DNA of 64,000 bases from NCBI RefSeq assembly GCF_019203985.1, contig NZ_JAGSPD010000003.1:281206-345205 (forward strand), read 5' to 3'. Of this stretch, positions 25,422-34,061 are shown piece by piece. The DNA comes from Winogradskyella luteola (GTDB lineage Bacteria; Bacteroidota; Bacteroidia; Flavobacteriales; Flavobacteriaceae). Numbering within the stretch: the stretch's first letter is position 1; the number at the start of each line of letters is the position of its first letter. The notes under the pieces are model-generated. The model did not search any database, was not told the origin of the DNA, and saw only the letters and a program-made list of their open reading frames with translations. The position numbers and the translations under genes were made by a program.

Positions 25422-26231
25422 TTAGGATGAATTGGTTAACCATTTTTTAAAGCTTGGAGAATTATATTTTGAAACGATTAAATTTAAGCCTGAAGAGAAA
25501 TCATCATTTATCAAAACTTCAAGTTTTTGGTAGTCTAACCTACTGTAACCTTTCACTATTTTTCTCGAAGTTATTACTTGTCTGTTCAATCTAAAAAAAT
25601 GTTTTGGAGACAATACGTCAGTTAATTTTGCTAAAGATTGATTTGTATGAAGCTTCTGATAATCTAAGGTTTGAATCCAAACTATATTTTCTGATAAATA
25701 AATAATTGCTATTTCCGAATGTTTAACAAAGAGATTTTTTTTACCATTAAATACCTCTAATTGTTGTTTTGTGTCTTGAGGTAGAGTTTTATGCTTCGCT
25801 ACATTGGCCGATATTGGTTTCAAATAGTTTTTTTGATAAAAGTAAACACAGCCTATTATCAAAAACACTATAGTCAATGGTATGTCGAATTCATAAAATG
25901 TAGTTTCTGTAAGCGAATCAATTTTGTAGTACAAAGAGTAGAAAACAATATCTACCAAAATAATCCATACAAATGAGATGCACAAGGTCGCTAGTAATAA
26001 CCATATTAGACTTACCGAAGAATCAATTCGAAGTTTTTTAAAACCTATTTCGAGAATAGATGAAAACAAGTAATAAGTGGTTAAAAATATAAACCATAGA
26101 TGAAGGATATTTACAATGTTATTCTGCCTCCAATTTGAAAAAATAAAAATGTTTGGGTCATTAATACCACTGAGAAAGAATGATAGCAAAAATGTTATAA
26201 GCGCAGTGACAACAAATTTTTTCAGTTTCAA
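25422..26231 (-). CDS. Membrane-bound LytTR-domain transcriptional regulator
   Basis: A 269-residue regulator. Residues 1-150 hold four predicted membrane segments (about 7-25, 42-60, 75-100 and 120-135). Residues about 165-269 are a LytTR DNA-binding domain: FVKHSEIAIIYLSENIVWIQT, LTDVLSPKHFFRLNRQVITS and KLEVLINDD. The only possible initiator is the TTG at 26231: an in-frame stop lies 12 bases upstream and the protein has no methionine at all after residue 1. No receiver domain is present, so the signal may come through the membrane part. The alpha/beta hydrolase follows directly. Confidence 0.86.
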   Translation of the reverse strand: MKLKKFVVTALITFLLSFFLSGINDPNIFIFSNWRQNNIVNILHLWFIFLTTYYLFSSILEIGFKKLRIDSSVSLIWLLLATLCISFVWIILVDIVFYSLYYKIDSLTETTFYEFDIPLTIVFLIIGCVYFYQKNYLKPISANVAKHKTLPQDTKQQLEVFNGKKNLFVKHSEIAIIYLSENIVWIQTLDYQKLHTNQSLAKLTDVLSPKHFFRLNRQVITSRKIVKGYSRLDYQKLEVLINDDFSSGLNLIVSKYNSPSFKKWLTNSS

Positions 26232-26396
26232 ATATTATATGATTTTAATGGTATGAGTAATCCTGTTTTTACTTCGGGCGTAGTTTGTACAGCTAGACAA
26301 ATTTAATTTTTCCACGTAACTAAGTCAACAGTTTTAATTAGCATTTATAAACAAAGCAATAATTGTATCTTCGCTTTTTAATTCTTAAAAAAATAA

Positions 26397-27536
26397 ATGA
26401 CTAAATACGATTATATCATTCTAGGGGCCGGTGCTTCGGGTTTAATGCTGGCGTATCGTATATCGCAAGATGCTTTTTTTGATGGTAAATCGGTTTTAAT
26501 TATTGATAAGATTAAGGATAAAGGTAATGACAGAACTTGGTGTTTTTGGGAGAATGGAGACGGTGAGTGGGATGGTTTATTGACCAAAACATGGGCAAAG
26601 ATTTTTTTTGGAAGCGATAACTACTCAAAGGAAATAGATATTTCTCCTTACAATTACAAAATGATTCGCAGTAATGATTTCTATAAATCACTTTGGGAAT
26701 CGATCAATGTGAATAAGAACATTACCTTTTTAAAAGATGAAGTTGATAGTTTCACAGCACTGAAATATGGTGTGCAAGTCATTACAAAAAAGGGCAGTTA
26801 CATTGGGGCAAAACTATTTAATAGTATACCTGATTCTGAGGTGTATGAAACTCAAAAAGAGTATCCTGTTTTACAACAACATTTTGTGGGTTGGTTTGTT
26901 AAGACCAAAGAAGATATGTTCGATGATTCCCTGGCAACTTTTATGGATTTTACAGTTGAGCAAAACGGAAATACACGTTTTATGTACGTATTGCCTACCG
27001 ATAAAAAAACGGCACTTTTTGAATACACTTTGTTTTCTAAGGATTTACTGCAATTAACCGATTATGAAACATCTATAAAAGAATACTTAAGCCAAAAAGG
27101 AATATCTAATTTTGAGGTTATAGAAAAAGAAAAAGGTTCAATCCCAATGACATCCTTTAAATTTAACCAATTAAATTCTAAGCATGTTTTAAACATAGGC
27201 ACAGCTGGTGGTTGGACCAAAGCCAGTACGGGCTACACATTTAGAAACACCTCTAAAAAAACAAAGGAATTAGTGTCATTTTTGAAACAAGGAAATGACC
27301 TTTCCAAGTTTTATAAAAAATCAAAATTTTGGTTCTATGATTTAATATTTCTAGATGTTTTAGACCATCATAATAATGAAGGAGCGGCTTTATTTTCGTC
27401 CATGTTCAAAAAAGCGAACATCAAAACAATCTTTAAGTTTTTGAATGAAGAATCTACTTGGTCAGAGGATTTAAAAATCATTCTTTCTGTACCTCCAAAA
27501 CGTTTTATTCAGGCGTTTTTTAAGAGATTGTTCTAA
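26397..27536 (+). CDS. crtY: Lycopene beta-cyclase (CrtY-like)
   Basis: FAD-dependent enzyme that closes the beta rings of lycopene to give beta-carotene. The 379-residue protein starts with the dinucleotide-binding motif YDYIILGAGASGLMLAYRIS and has the lycopene-cyclase motif NDRTWCFWENGDG (residues about 43-55), then GSIPMT near 240 and GTAGGWTKASTGYTF near 268, all typical of Bacteroidota CrtY. ATG at 26397. It is not next to the crtI-crtB-crtZ operon, which starts about 15 kb away on the other strand. Confidence 0.92.
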   Translation: MTKYDYIILGAGASGLMLAYRISQDAFFDGKSVLIIDKIKDKGNDRTWCFWENGDGEWDGLLTKTWAKIFFGSDNYSKEIDISPYNYKMIRSNDFYKSLWESINVNKNITFLKDEVDSFTALKYGVQVITKKGSYIGAKLFNSIPDSEVYETQKEYPVLQQHFVGWFVKTKEDMFDDSLATFMDFTVEQNGNTRFMYVLPTDKKTALFEYTLFSKDLLQLTDYETSIKEYLSQKGISNFEVIEKEKGSIPMTSFKFNQLNSKHVLNIGTAGGWTKASTGYTFRNTSKKTKELVSFLKQGNDLSKFYKKSKFWFYDLIFLDVLDHHNNEGAALFSSMFKKANIKTIFKFLNEESTWSEDLKIILSVPPKRFIQAFFKRLF

Positions 27537-27560
27537 AATGATTTTCAGCTTTTTACTGGT

Positions 27561-27800
27561 TTAGGAATCTGAGTAAATCTGCCCTCGATGTGGCTTAAGT
27601 GCATCTCTAATAGATTTCATTTCAGATTCATCTACTACTAAAAAAGCCAAGCTATGCATATCGTTGATAATCTCAACTCCGGTTATTGTAATACTCAATT
27701 CATTCATCTTAATATATTCCCTAAGGTGTACTAAATGATGTTCAGCTGTCTTTTGGCTCGCCGGACCTCTAAAATCCCAAATCAATTTCAATTTACGCAT
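27561..27800 (-). CDS. Hypothetical small protein
   Basis: A 79-residue protein with sequence MRKLKLIWDFRGPASQK then AEHHLVHLREYI and a C-terminal SIRDALKPHRGQIY. The order strand-helix-strand-strand-helix suggests a small ferredoxin-like alpha/beta fold; I do not recognise a named family. The ATG at 27800 overlaps the stop of the preceding SRPBCC gene by eight bases (ATGCGTAA), so translation is likely coupled. A longer in-frame start upstream would overlap much more and is less likely. Confidence 0.7.
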   Translation of the reverse strand: MRKLKLIWDFRGPASQKTAEHHLVHLREYIKMNELSITITGVEIINDMHSLAFLVVDESEMKSIRDALKPHRGQIYSDS

Positions 27801-28248
27801 TGGCTGTAGAAGTTCCGTTTTCGACAAAATTTTTAAAGTTTTTCATATAGGTTTTGGTTTGTTTTTTGAATGCTCTGGGCATTAAAAACAACATGGCATT
27901 CATTACAAAATTAGTAGGCTGAAACTCGTTTTTGCAAATCCATCGGGTATGGTTTTCTTCAATAGATTCAAAATAGTTTTGCTGTATATTACGCATGCCT
28001 TTTGTTGTGTATGTGGCATGAAATTCACTCGGGAAATTCTGTTTCGTAATCGTTTCTATGAGCTCCATTTTCCGTTTTCCAAAATCGTAATTCAGCTTCA
28101 TTTTTGCTCCAAACTCACCAGGAGTACCAGATATGTGTTCGGCACTTACTAAGCCTTCTTGCCAATGTTTCATATTATCTGTAGAATCCATTTTGTTGAT
28201 AACATATTCCAAAGGTTTTTCAATAATAATCTCTGTAGTATATTTCAT
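27793..28248 (-). CDS. SRPBCC family protein
   Basis: A 151-residue START/SRPBCC-like protein. It opens KYTTEIIIEKPLEYVINKMDSTDNM, the usual first strand and helix lining the ligand cavity, and has NMKHWQEGLVSAEH and a C-terminal helix KKQTKTYMKNFKNFVENG. Ligand unknown. ATG at 28248. Coupled to the small downstream gene by an eight-base overlap. Confidence 0.83.
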   Translation of the reverse strand: MKYTTEIIIEKPLEYVINKMDSTDNMKHWQEGLVSAEHISGTPGEFGAKMKLNYDFGKRKMELIETITKQNFPSEFHATYTTKGMRNIQQNYFESIEENHTRWICKNEFQPTNFVMNAMLFLMPRAFKKQTKTYMKNFKNFVENGTSTANA

Positions 28249-28386
28249 TTTTTAATTAATGGATTATAAAGATAAAAAAAGTGCGGATACTAACTTAAGT
28301 ATATCAGCGTTTTTCAACAATTAAGATTTAGAAACTGGTATACAACTTTTAAGGTATTGCCGTTAAAATAATGGCTTTTGTTCTCC

Positions 28387-28416
28387 TTGTAAACTTAGGG
28401 ATTTATGTTATTTTTG
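28387..28416 (+). promoter_or_regulatory. Promoter of the PPIase/MoxR gene cluster
   Basis: TTG at 28387-28389, 19 bases, TATTTTTG at 28409-28416; about 60 bases of leader precede the ATG at 28481. Confidence 0.75.
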
Positions 28417-28480
28417 CTCCACCTCAAAAAAAGGAATAACTTTTGTAAAATTTAATAGAAATTAAACAAAATAGGATATT

Positions 28481-30427
28481 ATGAAAATTAGGTTTCAATA
28501 TGTGTTGCTAATACTTTTAGGATTGAATTTTTCTTTTGCGCAAGAAAATGATGAAGTATTGCTTAAGGTTGACGGTGAGCCGATAATGACTTCAGAATTT
28601 TTAAGGGTTTATAATAAGAATCTAGATTTGGTTAAGGATGAAAGTCAAAAAGATATTGATGGTTATCTAAAACTCTTCACGGAATATCAATTAAAACTTA
28701 AAGAGGCCAAACGTTTAAAATTGCACGAAGACCAAAATTATCAACGCGAATTTTTAAGGTACAAAAAGCAATTGACAAAGAATTACATCTCAGAAAACAA
28801 AGTTACAGATGCTTTGGTGGAAGAAGCATATGTGCGTAGTAAAATGGATGTCAATGCCGTTCATATCTTAGTACGTTTGGATGAAAATGCCAAGGATACT
28901 TTACAAGCCTACAATGAAGTGTTGAAATTAAGAGCACGTGCATTGAAAGAAGGTTTTGATACCGTAAAGAAAGAGATGCACAACGGTAAAACTATCTTTT
29001 TAGAAGATTTGGGCTACTTCTCGGCTTTTAAAATGGTCTACGATTTTGAAACTGTAGCCTATAATACTCCAGTTGGCGAAATTTCAATGCCATTTAGAAC
29101 GCAATTCGGTTACCATGTTGTTAAGGCGAACGATAAAAGAGTTTCGAGAGGCACAATAACTGCGGCGCATATTATGGTGGCATTACAGCAAAAGGATTCG
29201 CTCCTAGATCCACAAGAGCGCATAAACGACATTTATAAAAAATTACAGCAAGGTGAAAAGTTTGAATCTTTAGCGAAGCAATTTTCCGATGATAAAAGTT
29301 CAGCTAATAAAGGTGGAAAATTAATGCCATTTAAAAGCGGACAGCTAAGCTCTGTTAAGTTTGAGGACGAAGCTTTTGCTTTAGAGGAAGACGGAGCAGT
29401 TAGTAAACCTTTTAAAACGGCATACGGATGGCATATTGTAAAACGTATTGAGCTAAAACCCATTCGACCTTTCGAGGATTTAAGACCAACATTAGAGTCT
29501 AAAGTAAAACGAGATGCGAGATCTAAGTTAATAAATGCGGCTATGGTGAATGAACTTAAATCGCATTATCAGATATCGTACAACTCTGAGGCGATGGCAT
29601 ACTTTGAATCTATATTGTCCGATGAGTTTTTTAAGCGTGCATGGAGATTGCCAGAGGATTTTGAAAAAGAAAAAACACTTTTTTCCATAAATAACAGAAA
29701 GTATACCTACAGCGATTTTGGTCGCCACCTCATGTCTTCGCAACGCTTGCATGCAGGTAAAGTCGTTCCTTTTGATGTTGTTGTAGAGAAAGAATTTAAA
29801 CGATTTTTTGAAGAATCCATACTGCAATACAGAGAAGATAATTTGGAATTAGAGAATAAAGATTTTGCAAACATCTTGAAAGAATACAGAGATGGATTGC
29901 TCTTGTTCGACCTTATGGAAAAAGAAGTTTGGAACAAGGCTTCTAAGGATACTGTAGGATTAGAAAGCTATTACGAAAAACACAAAGAAAAATATAAGTG
30001 GAATGATAGGGTAGAAGTTGTTATGGCATCTTCGGCAAGTGAGAAAATCATAGGTAACGTTTTAAAAATGATGAAGCGAGACAAGTCTGAAGAAGCTATA
30101 GAAAAGGTCCTAAACACAGATGCTGAGAAGAATGTTATTTTTACAAAAGGCACCTTTACGCTTACGGACGAAAAATTACCTTCAGATTTTGAAATGAAAG
30201 AAGGTGTTTCTAAAATTTATCAACACAATGATGCGTTTCATGTTATAGATGTTAAAAAGGTATTGCCATCTGGTATTAAAACTTTAGAAGAAGCTAAAGG
30301 CAATGTTATCAATGATTACCAAGCTGAGCTCGAAGCTAACTGGATAGCTGACCTGCACAAACGTTTTAAAGTTGAAGTTAATGACAAAGCTTTAGAAGCA
30401 GTTAAAATAAAAATTAAAAATCAATAG
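28481..30427 (+). CDS. Periplasmic peptidyl-prolyl isomerase with two PpiC domains
   Basis: Parvulin-type folding factor, probably a periplasmic chaperone for outer-membrane proteins. The 648-residue protein has a signal peptide ending FSFAQ and an N-terminal SurA-like helical region. The first parvulin domain is at about 120-220 (VNAVHILVRLDENA ... FGYHVVKA) and the second at about 228-330 (ITAAHIMVALQQ ... GGKLMPFKSG ... YGWHIVKR). A long helical C-terminal region follows. It is first of three consecutive isomerase-like genes with 6-base and overlapping junctions, so one operon is likely. Confidence 0.92.
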   Translation: MKIRFQYVLLILLGLNFSFAQENDEVLLKVDGEPIMTSEFLRVYNKNLDLVKDESQKDIDGYLKLFTEYQLKLKEAKRLKLHEDQNYQREFLRYKKQLTKNYISENKVTDALVEEAYVRSKMDVNAVHILVRLDENAKDTLQAYNEVLKLRARALKEGFDTVKKEMHNGKTIFLEDLGYFSAFKMVYDFETVAYNTPVGEISMPFRTQFGYHVVKANDKRVSRGTITAAHIMVALQQKDSLLDPQERINDIYKKLQQGEKFESLAKQFSDDKSSANKGGKLMPFKSGQLSSVKFEDEAFALEEDGAVSKPFKTAYGWHIVKRIELKPIRPFEDLRPTLESKVKRDARSKLINAAMVNELKSHYQISYNSEAMAYFESILSDEFFKRAWRLPEDFEKEKTLFSINNRKYTYSDFGRHLMSSQRLHAGKVVPFDVVVEKEFKRFFEESILQYREDNLELENKDFANILKEYRDGLLLFDLMEKEVWNKASKDTVGLESYYEKHKEKYKWNDRVEVVMASSASEKIIGNVLKMMKRDKSEEAIEKVLNTDAEKNVIFTKGTFTLTDEKLPSDFEMKEGVSKIYQHNDAFHVIDVKKVLPSGIKTLEEAKGNVINDYQAELEANWIADLHKRFKVEVNDKALEAVKIKIKNQ

Positions 30428-30433
30428 TTTTTC

Positions 30434-31285
30434 TTGAAAAATACCCTCTACATATTAGTTATTTGTACACTCTTGGCAAGTTGCGATTTTTTCAAAAAAA
30501 CGGATGATCGTCAACCCATCGCTAGAGTAAACGAGTCGTATCTTTATAAAGAAGACATCGAAGACATTGTGCCAGAAGGTGCTAGTGTAGAGGACAGTAC
30601 ACTTATGGTCAATGGATTTATTAACCGTTGGGCGCGTCAATTATTGCTTATGGACGGCGCATTGTTCAACCTATCCGAAGACAAACAAAACGAATTTTCT
30701 AAACTTGTTGAGCAGTATAAAAACGATTTGTACACAAAGGCGTATTTGGAAGCATTGGTAAAGAAAAAAATAGATACTGTCGTACAGCTCAATGAAGCTG
30801 AAATATTCTACGAAGCCAATAAAGAATCTTTTAAGCTAAACGACGAGTTATTACAATTCAGATATGTGGGCTTGCCTATAAATACAATAGATTTTGATAG
30901 CATAAAAAAGAGATTTAAACGTTTTAACTCTAAGGATAAAAGGTATTTAGATTCAATTTCGGTTCAGTTTAAATCGTTTTCCTTAAATGATTCGTTATGG
31001 GTAAAATTTAGTCAGATTGCTGAAAAAATACCTGTAGTAAATTCTGAAAATAAAAATCAACTGTTAAAAAAAACTAATTTCTTACAACTCAAAGATTCAT
31101 TAAACCTATATTTGATGCAAGTTAATGACGTACGGTTACAGAACGATTATGCGCCTTTAGAGTACGTTAAACCTTCAATAAAACAAATTGTTATAAACAA
31201 GCGAAAGTTAGAGCTTATTAAGCAACTCGAAAATGATATTACAAAAGATGCCATTAAGAACAATAAATTTCAGATATATAACTAA
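30434..31285 (+). CDS. SurA/PpiC-like lipoprotein, isomerase-associated
   Basis: A 283-residue lipoprotein. The signal LYILVICTLLASCDFF has a clear lipobox with Cys at residue 17. The mature part resembles the helical chaperone domain of SurA/PpiD proteins (QPIARVNESYLYKEDIEDIVPEG, INRWARQLLLMDGA) but no rotamase core is evident, so it may be a chaperone without isomerase activity. The start is the TTG at 30434: the in-frame stop of the previous gene is just 6 bases before it, and the next Met would delete the signal peptide. The 3' end overlaps the next gene. Confidence 0.82.
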   Translation: MKNTLYILVICTLLASCDFFKKTDDRQPIARVNESYLYKEDIEDIVPEGASVEDSTLMVNGFINRWARQLLLMDGALFNLSEDKQNEFSKLVEQYKNDLYTKAYLEALVKKKIDTVVQLNEAEIFYEANKESFKLNDELLQFRYVGLPINTIDFDSIKKRFKRFNSKDKRYLDSISVQFKSFSLNDSLWVKFSQIAEKIPVVNSENKNQLLKKTNFLQLKDSLNLYLMQVNDVRLQNDYAPLEYVKPSIKQIVINKRKLELIKQLENDITKDAIKNNKFQIYN

Positions 31286-32690
31286 AACGGTAGGTATTTA
31301 CTGTTTTTTCTTATTTGGTGCGCTACATGCACAAGAAATTATTCCGGACGAAAAGCCAACATTAAAAGTAAAAGATAGTGTTGTTAACAAAACAAGAATC
31401 AAAGCAGATGGTGTGGCAGCTGTCGTGGGCGAGTTTATTGTATTGGATTCCGATCTCGATCGTGAGATTGCACAATTAGAAGCACAAGGTGCAGATTTAT
31501 CAAACACTTCGCGTTGCGAACTTTTTGGAAGCCTTTTAGAAAAGAAACTCTATGCGCATCAGGCCATACAAGATAGTGTGCTTGTCAATGAGCTTTACAT
31601 TCAATCTTTGGTAGAGCAACAGGTACAGGGTATTTTAGCGCAAACCAACGGAGATATGCAAGGTCTGCTAAAGTTCTATAAAAAAGATTCAGAAGAGGCT
31701 TTAAGAGAGGAGATGTTTGAGATTAATAAAAGCAACTATTTATCACAAGAAATGCAGAAAAAGGTGATTCAGGATATTGAAGTTACACCAGAAGAAGTAA
31801 GAATGTTCTTTAACGATATTCCAAAAGATGAAAGACCAACATTTGGTACAGAACTTAAGGTAGCACAAATAGTTGTAGTTCCAGAGGTAACAGAAGACGC
31901 CAAACAGGCAGTTATTGATAAACTCAAAAGTTTTAAGAAAGATGTTGAGGAAAACGGTGCAAATTTTACAACAAAAGCACTATTCTACTCAGAAGATGGC
32001 GGCTCTAAAAATAATGGTGGACTATTACCTACCATGAATAGAAAACGCCCTAGAATGGTTAAGGAATTTAGAGATGTGGCTTTTAATTTAGAAGAAGGTG
32101 AAATCTCAGAGCCTTTTGAGACGGATTTTGGTTACCATATTATTTATTTGGAAAAAATTAGAGGCCAGGAATATGAGGTAAGGCATATCTTGTTGCGCCC
32201 GGAATTGTCTCAAGAAGCCATTCAGAAAGCTAAAGATGAAATTGATGAGGTAAGACAGAAAATTGTGGAAGGTAAAATAAGCTTTGCTGAAGCGGCTAGA
32301 GAGTTTAGTGATGAAAAAGAAACTAAGTTTGAAGGAGGTAAGCTTACCAATCCGACAACTCAGGACTTTAATTTTGAACTAGCCAGAATGGATACCGAAT
32401 TATATACGCAAATTCAGAATTTAAAGGATAATGAGATTAGCGAAGTCATTCAAGATGAAGATAGAATCAATAGAATTAAGTTTAAAATTTTAACGGTGTT
32501 CGATAGAATCGATGATCATGAAGCTGACTTTGCAAGAGATTATCTAAAGATTAAGGATTTGGCATTACAGGACAAGCAGATAAAGGCTATAGAAAAGTGG
32601 CAAAAGGAAGCTATTAGGGAGACCTATGTAAAAGTTAATGGGGAATATAGGTCGTGCGATTTTGCAAATAATTGGTTAAAAACTCAATAG
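31248..32690 (+). CDS. SurA-like peptidyl-prolyl isomerase
   Basis: Periplasmic chaperone/isomerase of about 480 residues. After a signal ending GALHAQ, there is a SurA N-terminal domain (ADGVAAVVGEFIVLDSDLDREIAQLE) and two parvulin domains, near 180-285 (ELKVAQIVVVPE ... FGYHIIYLEK) and 290-390 (YEVRHILLRPELSQEA ... EGGKLTNP). Two ATGs are possible (31233 and 31248); I use the second, which leaves a 38-base overlap with the upstream gene and a more compact signal n-region. Last isomerase before moxR, which follows after three bases. Confidence 0.9.
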   Translation: MPLRTINFRYITKTVGIYCFFLFGALHAQEIIPDEKPTLKVKDSVVNKTRIKADGVAAVVGEFIVLDSDLDREIAQLEAQGADLSNTSRCELFGSLLEKKLYAHQAIQDSVLVNELYIQSLVEQQVQGILAQTNGDMQGLLKFYKKDSEEALREEMFEINKSNYLSQEMQKKVIQDIEVTPEEVRMFFNDIPKDERPTFGTELKVAQIVVVPEVTEDAKQAVIDKLKSFKKDVEENGANFTTKALFYSEDGGSKNNGGLLPTMNRKRPRMVKEFRDVAFNLEEGEISEPFETDFGYHIIYLEKIRGQEYEVRHILLRPELSQEAIQKAKDEIDEVRQKIVEGKISFAEAAREFSDEKETKFEGGKLTNPTTQDFNFELARMDTELYTQIQNLKDNEISEVIQDEDRINRIKFKILTVFDRIDDHEADFARDYLKIKDLALQDKQIKAIEKWQKEAIRETYVKVNGEYRSCDFANNWLKTQ

Positions 32691-32693
32691 CAT

Positions 32694-33647
32694 ATGTCTG
32701 ATGTTACTATAATTGAAAACTTTGTAATAAAGTATAAAGCACTTAAAGAAGAAGTTGCTAAGGTTATTATAGGTCAAGATGATGTTGTGGATCAGATTTT
32801 AATCTCAATATTTTCTGGTGGGCATTCACTTTTAATTGGTGTACCGGGATTAGCAAAGACCTTGATGGTCAATACTATATCCCAAGCTTTAGGTTTAGAT
32901 TTTAAACGAATTCAATTTACACCAGACCTAATGCCTAGTGATATTTTGGGAAGTGAAATATTGGATGAAAACCGTCATTTTAAATTCATTAAAGGACCAA
33001 TATTCGCCAATATTATTTTAGCAGATGAGATTAACAGAACTCCGCCAAAAACACAAGCTGCCTTATTAGAGGCCATGCAAGAACGAGCGGTTACTGTTGC
33101 CGGCCATCAGTATAAATTGAGCTTACCTTATTTTGTTTTGGCTACTCAAAACCCAATTGAGCAAGAGGGAACTTACCCTTTGCCAGAAGCACAGTTAGAC
33201 CGTTTTATGTTTGCCATTAATTTACAATATCCGTCTTTTAGAGAGGAAGTTGAAGTTGTAAAAGCAACAACTACTGATGTTCAGTTAACGGTAAATTCAT
33301 TGTTTACGGCTCAAGAGATTATAGATTTTCAAAATGTAATTCGCCGTATCCCTGTTGCCGATAATGTCATAGAGTATGCCGTTACCTTAGTATCTAAAAC
33401 CAGACCAAAAGAAGATACAGCAGCAGATATTGTTAAAGAATTTGTAGATTGGGGAGCCGGACCACGAGCTTCACAAAATTTAATTTTAGCAGCTAAAACA
33501 CATGCGGCAATACATGGGAAATTCTCCCCAGATATAGAAAATATTCAAGCTGTAGCTACAGGAATCCTTAGACACAGAATCATTAAAAACTACAAAGCCG
33601 AAGCTGAAGGCATCACGGACGAAAAGATTATTGAAAGTTTGTTTTAA
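32694..33647 (+). CDS. MoxR family AAA+ ATPase
   Basis: AAA+ chaperone-like ATPase of 317 residues. Walker A is GVPGLAKT (about 49-56), Walker B ILADEINRTPPK, sensor 1 ATQNPIEQEGTYPLPEAQLDRFMF and a C-terminal lid with WGAGPRASQNLI; these are hallmarks of the MoxR/RavA clade. MoxR proteins usually act with DUF58 and VWA-domain partners encoded downstream. None is present here: the gene follows the SurA-like gene after three bases and precedes a 66-residue membrane protein. Confidence 0.94.
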   Translation: MSDVTIIENFVIKYKALKEEVAKVIIGQDDVVDQILISIFSGGHSLLIGVPGLAKTLMVNTISQALGLDFKRIQFTPDLMPSDILGSEILDENRHFKFIKGPIFANIILADEINRTPPKTQAALLEAMQERAVTVAGHQYKLSLPYFVLATQNPIEQEGTYPLPEAQLDRFMFAINLQYPSFREEVEVVKATTTDVQLTVNSLFTAQEIIDFQNVIRRIPVADNVIEYAVTLVSKTRPKEDTAADIVKEFVDWGAGPRASQNLILAAKTHAAIHGKFSPDIENIQAVATGILRHRIIKNYKAEAEGITDEKIIESLF

Positions 33648-33652
33648 TAGTT

Positions 33653-33853
33653 ATGAAGTCAACTAAAAAACGTTTGATTCTTGGAATCATCATTTTTTCA
33701 TTTGGTATTATAATTACTATTATTGGGGCCTTGTTCAAAATTCAACATTGGCCTTACGGAAGCGAGCTTTTAACGATTGGGAGTCTTATTGAAGTTATCG
33801 GGATTGTATTCACAATTATCACTTTAATACAAATTTATAATTCCAAGCCTTAA
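33653..33853 (+). CDS. Small GldL-like transmembrane protein
   Basis: A 66-residue protein made of two membrane segments (about 8-28 and 40-61). The stretch IGALFKIQHWPYGSELLTIG followed by SLIEVIGIVF closely resembles the transmembrane hairpin of GldL, the membrane motor subunit of the type IX secretion/gliding apparatus, but the long cytoplasmic part of GldL is missing. It starts six bases after the moxR stop. Proteins of this sort are widespread in Bacteroidota and unassigned; they may be stand-alone hairpins unrelated to gliding. Confidence 0.75.
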   Translation: MKSTKKRLILGIIIFSFGIIITIIGALFKIQHWPYGSELLTIGSLIEVIGIVFTIITLIQIYNSKP

Positions 33854-34014
33854 ATTCAGATTTATTCTAAATAAGCTAGATTGTTAAATTATTAATACTT
33901 AATGTTATTTAGTGTTAATTTTGTAAATTTCTGATAGATAATTAATCGAAATATGATTTATTTTCAAAGAAAATCCAATTTCGTTACATATTTTTAAAAA
34001 TCCTTTGTATTTCG

Positions 34015-34022
34015 TACTTTTG
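34015..34022 (+). promoter_or_regulatory. Candidate -7 element of aconitase gene
   Basis: TACTTTTG, 39 bases before the aconitase ATG. No TTG with proper spacing was found. Confidence 0.45.
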
Positions 34023-34061
34023 TGCTTCTTAAAAATAATTATCAACCTTTAAATATACTAT

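Noticed and set aside
31233..31247. Earlier ATG for the SurA-like gene
   Set aside because: It lengthens the overlap with the upstream gene and adds residues before the signal peptide; not excluded, but the ATG at 31248 is simpler.
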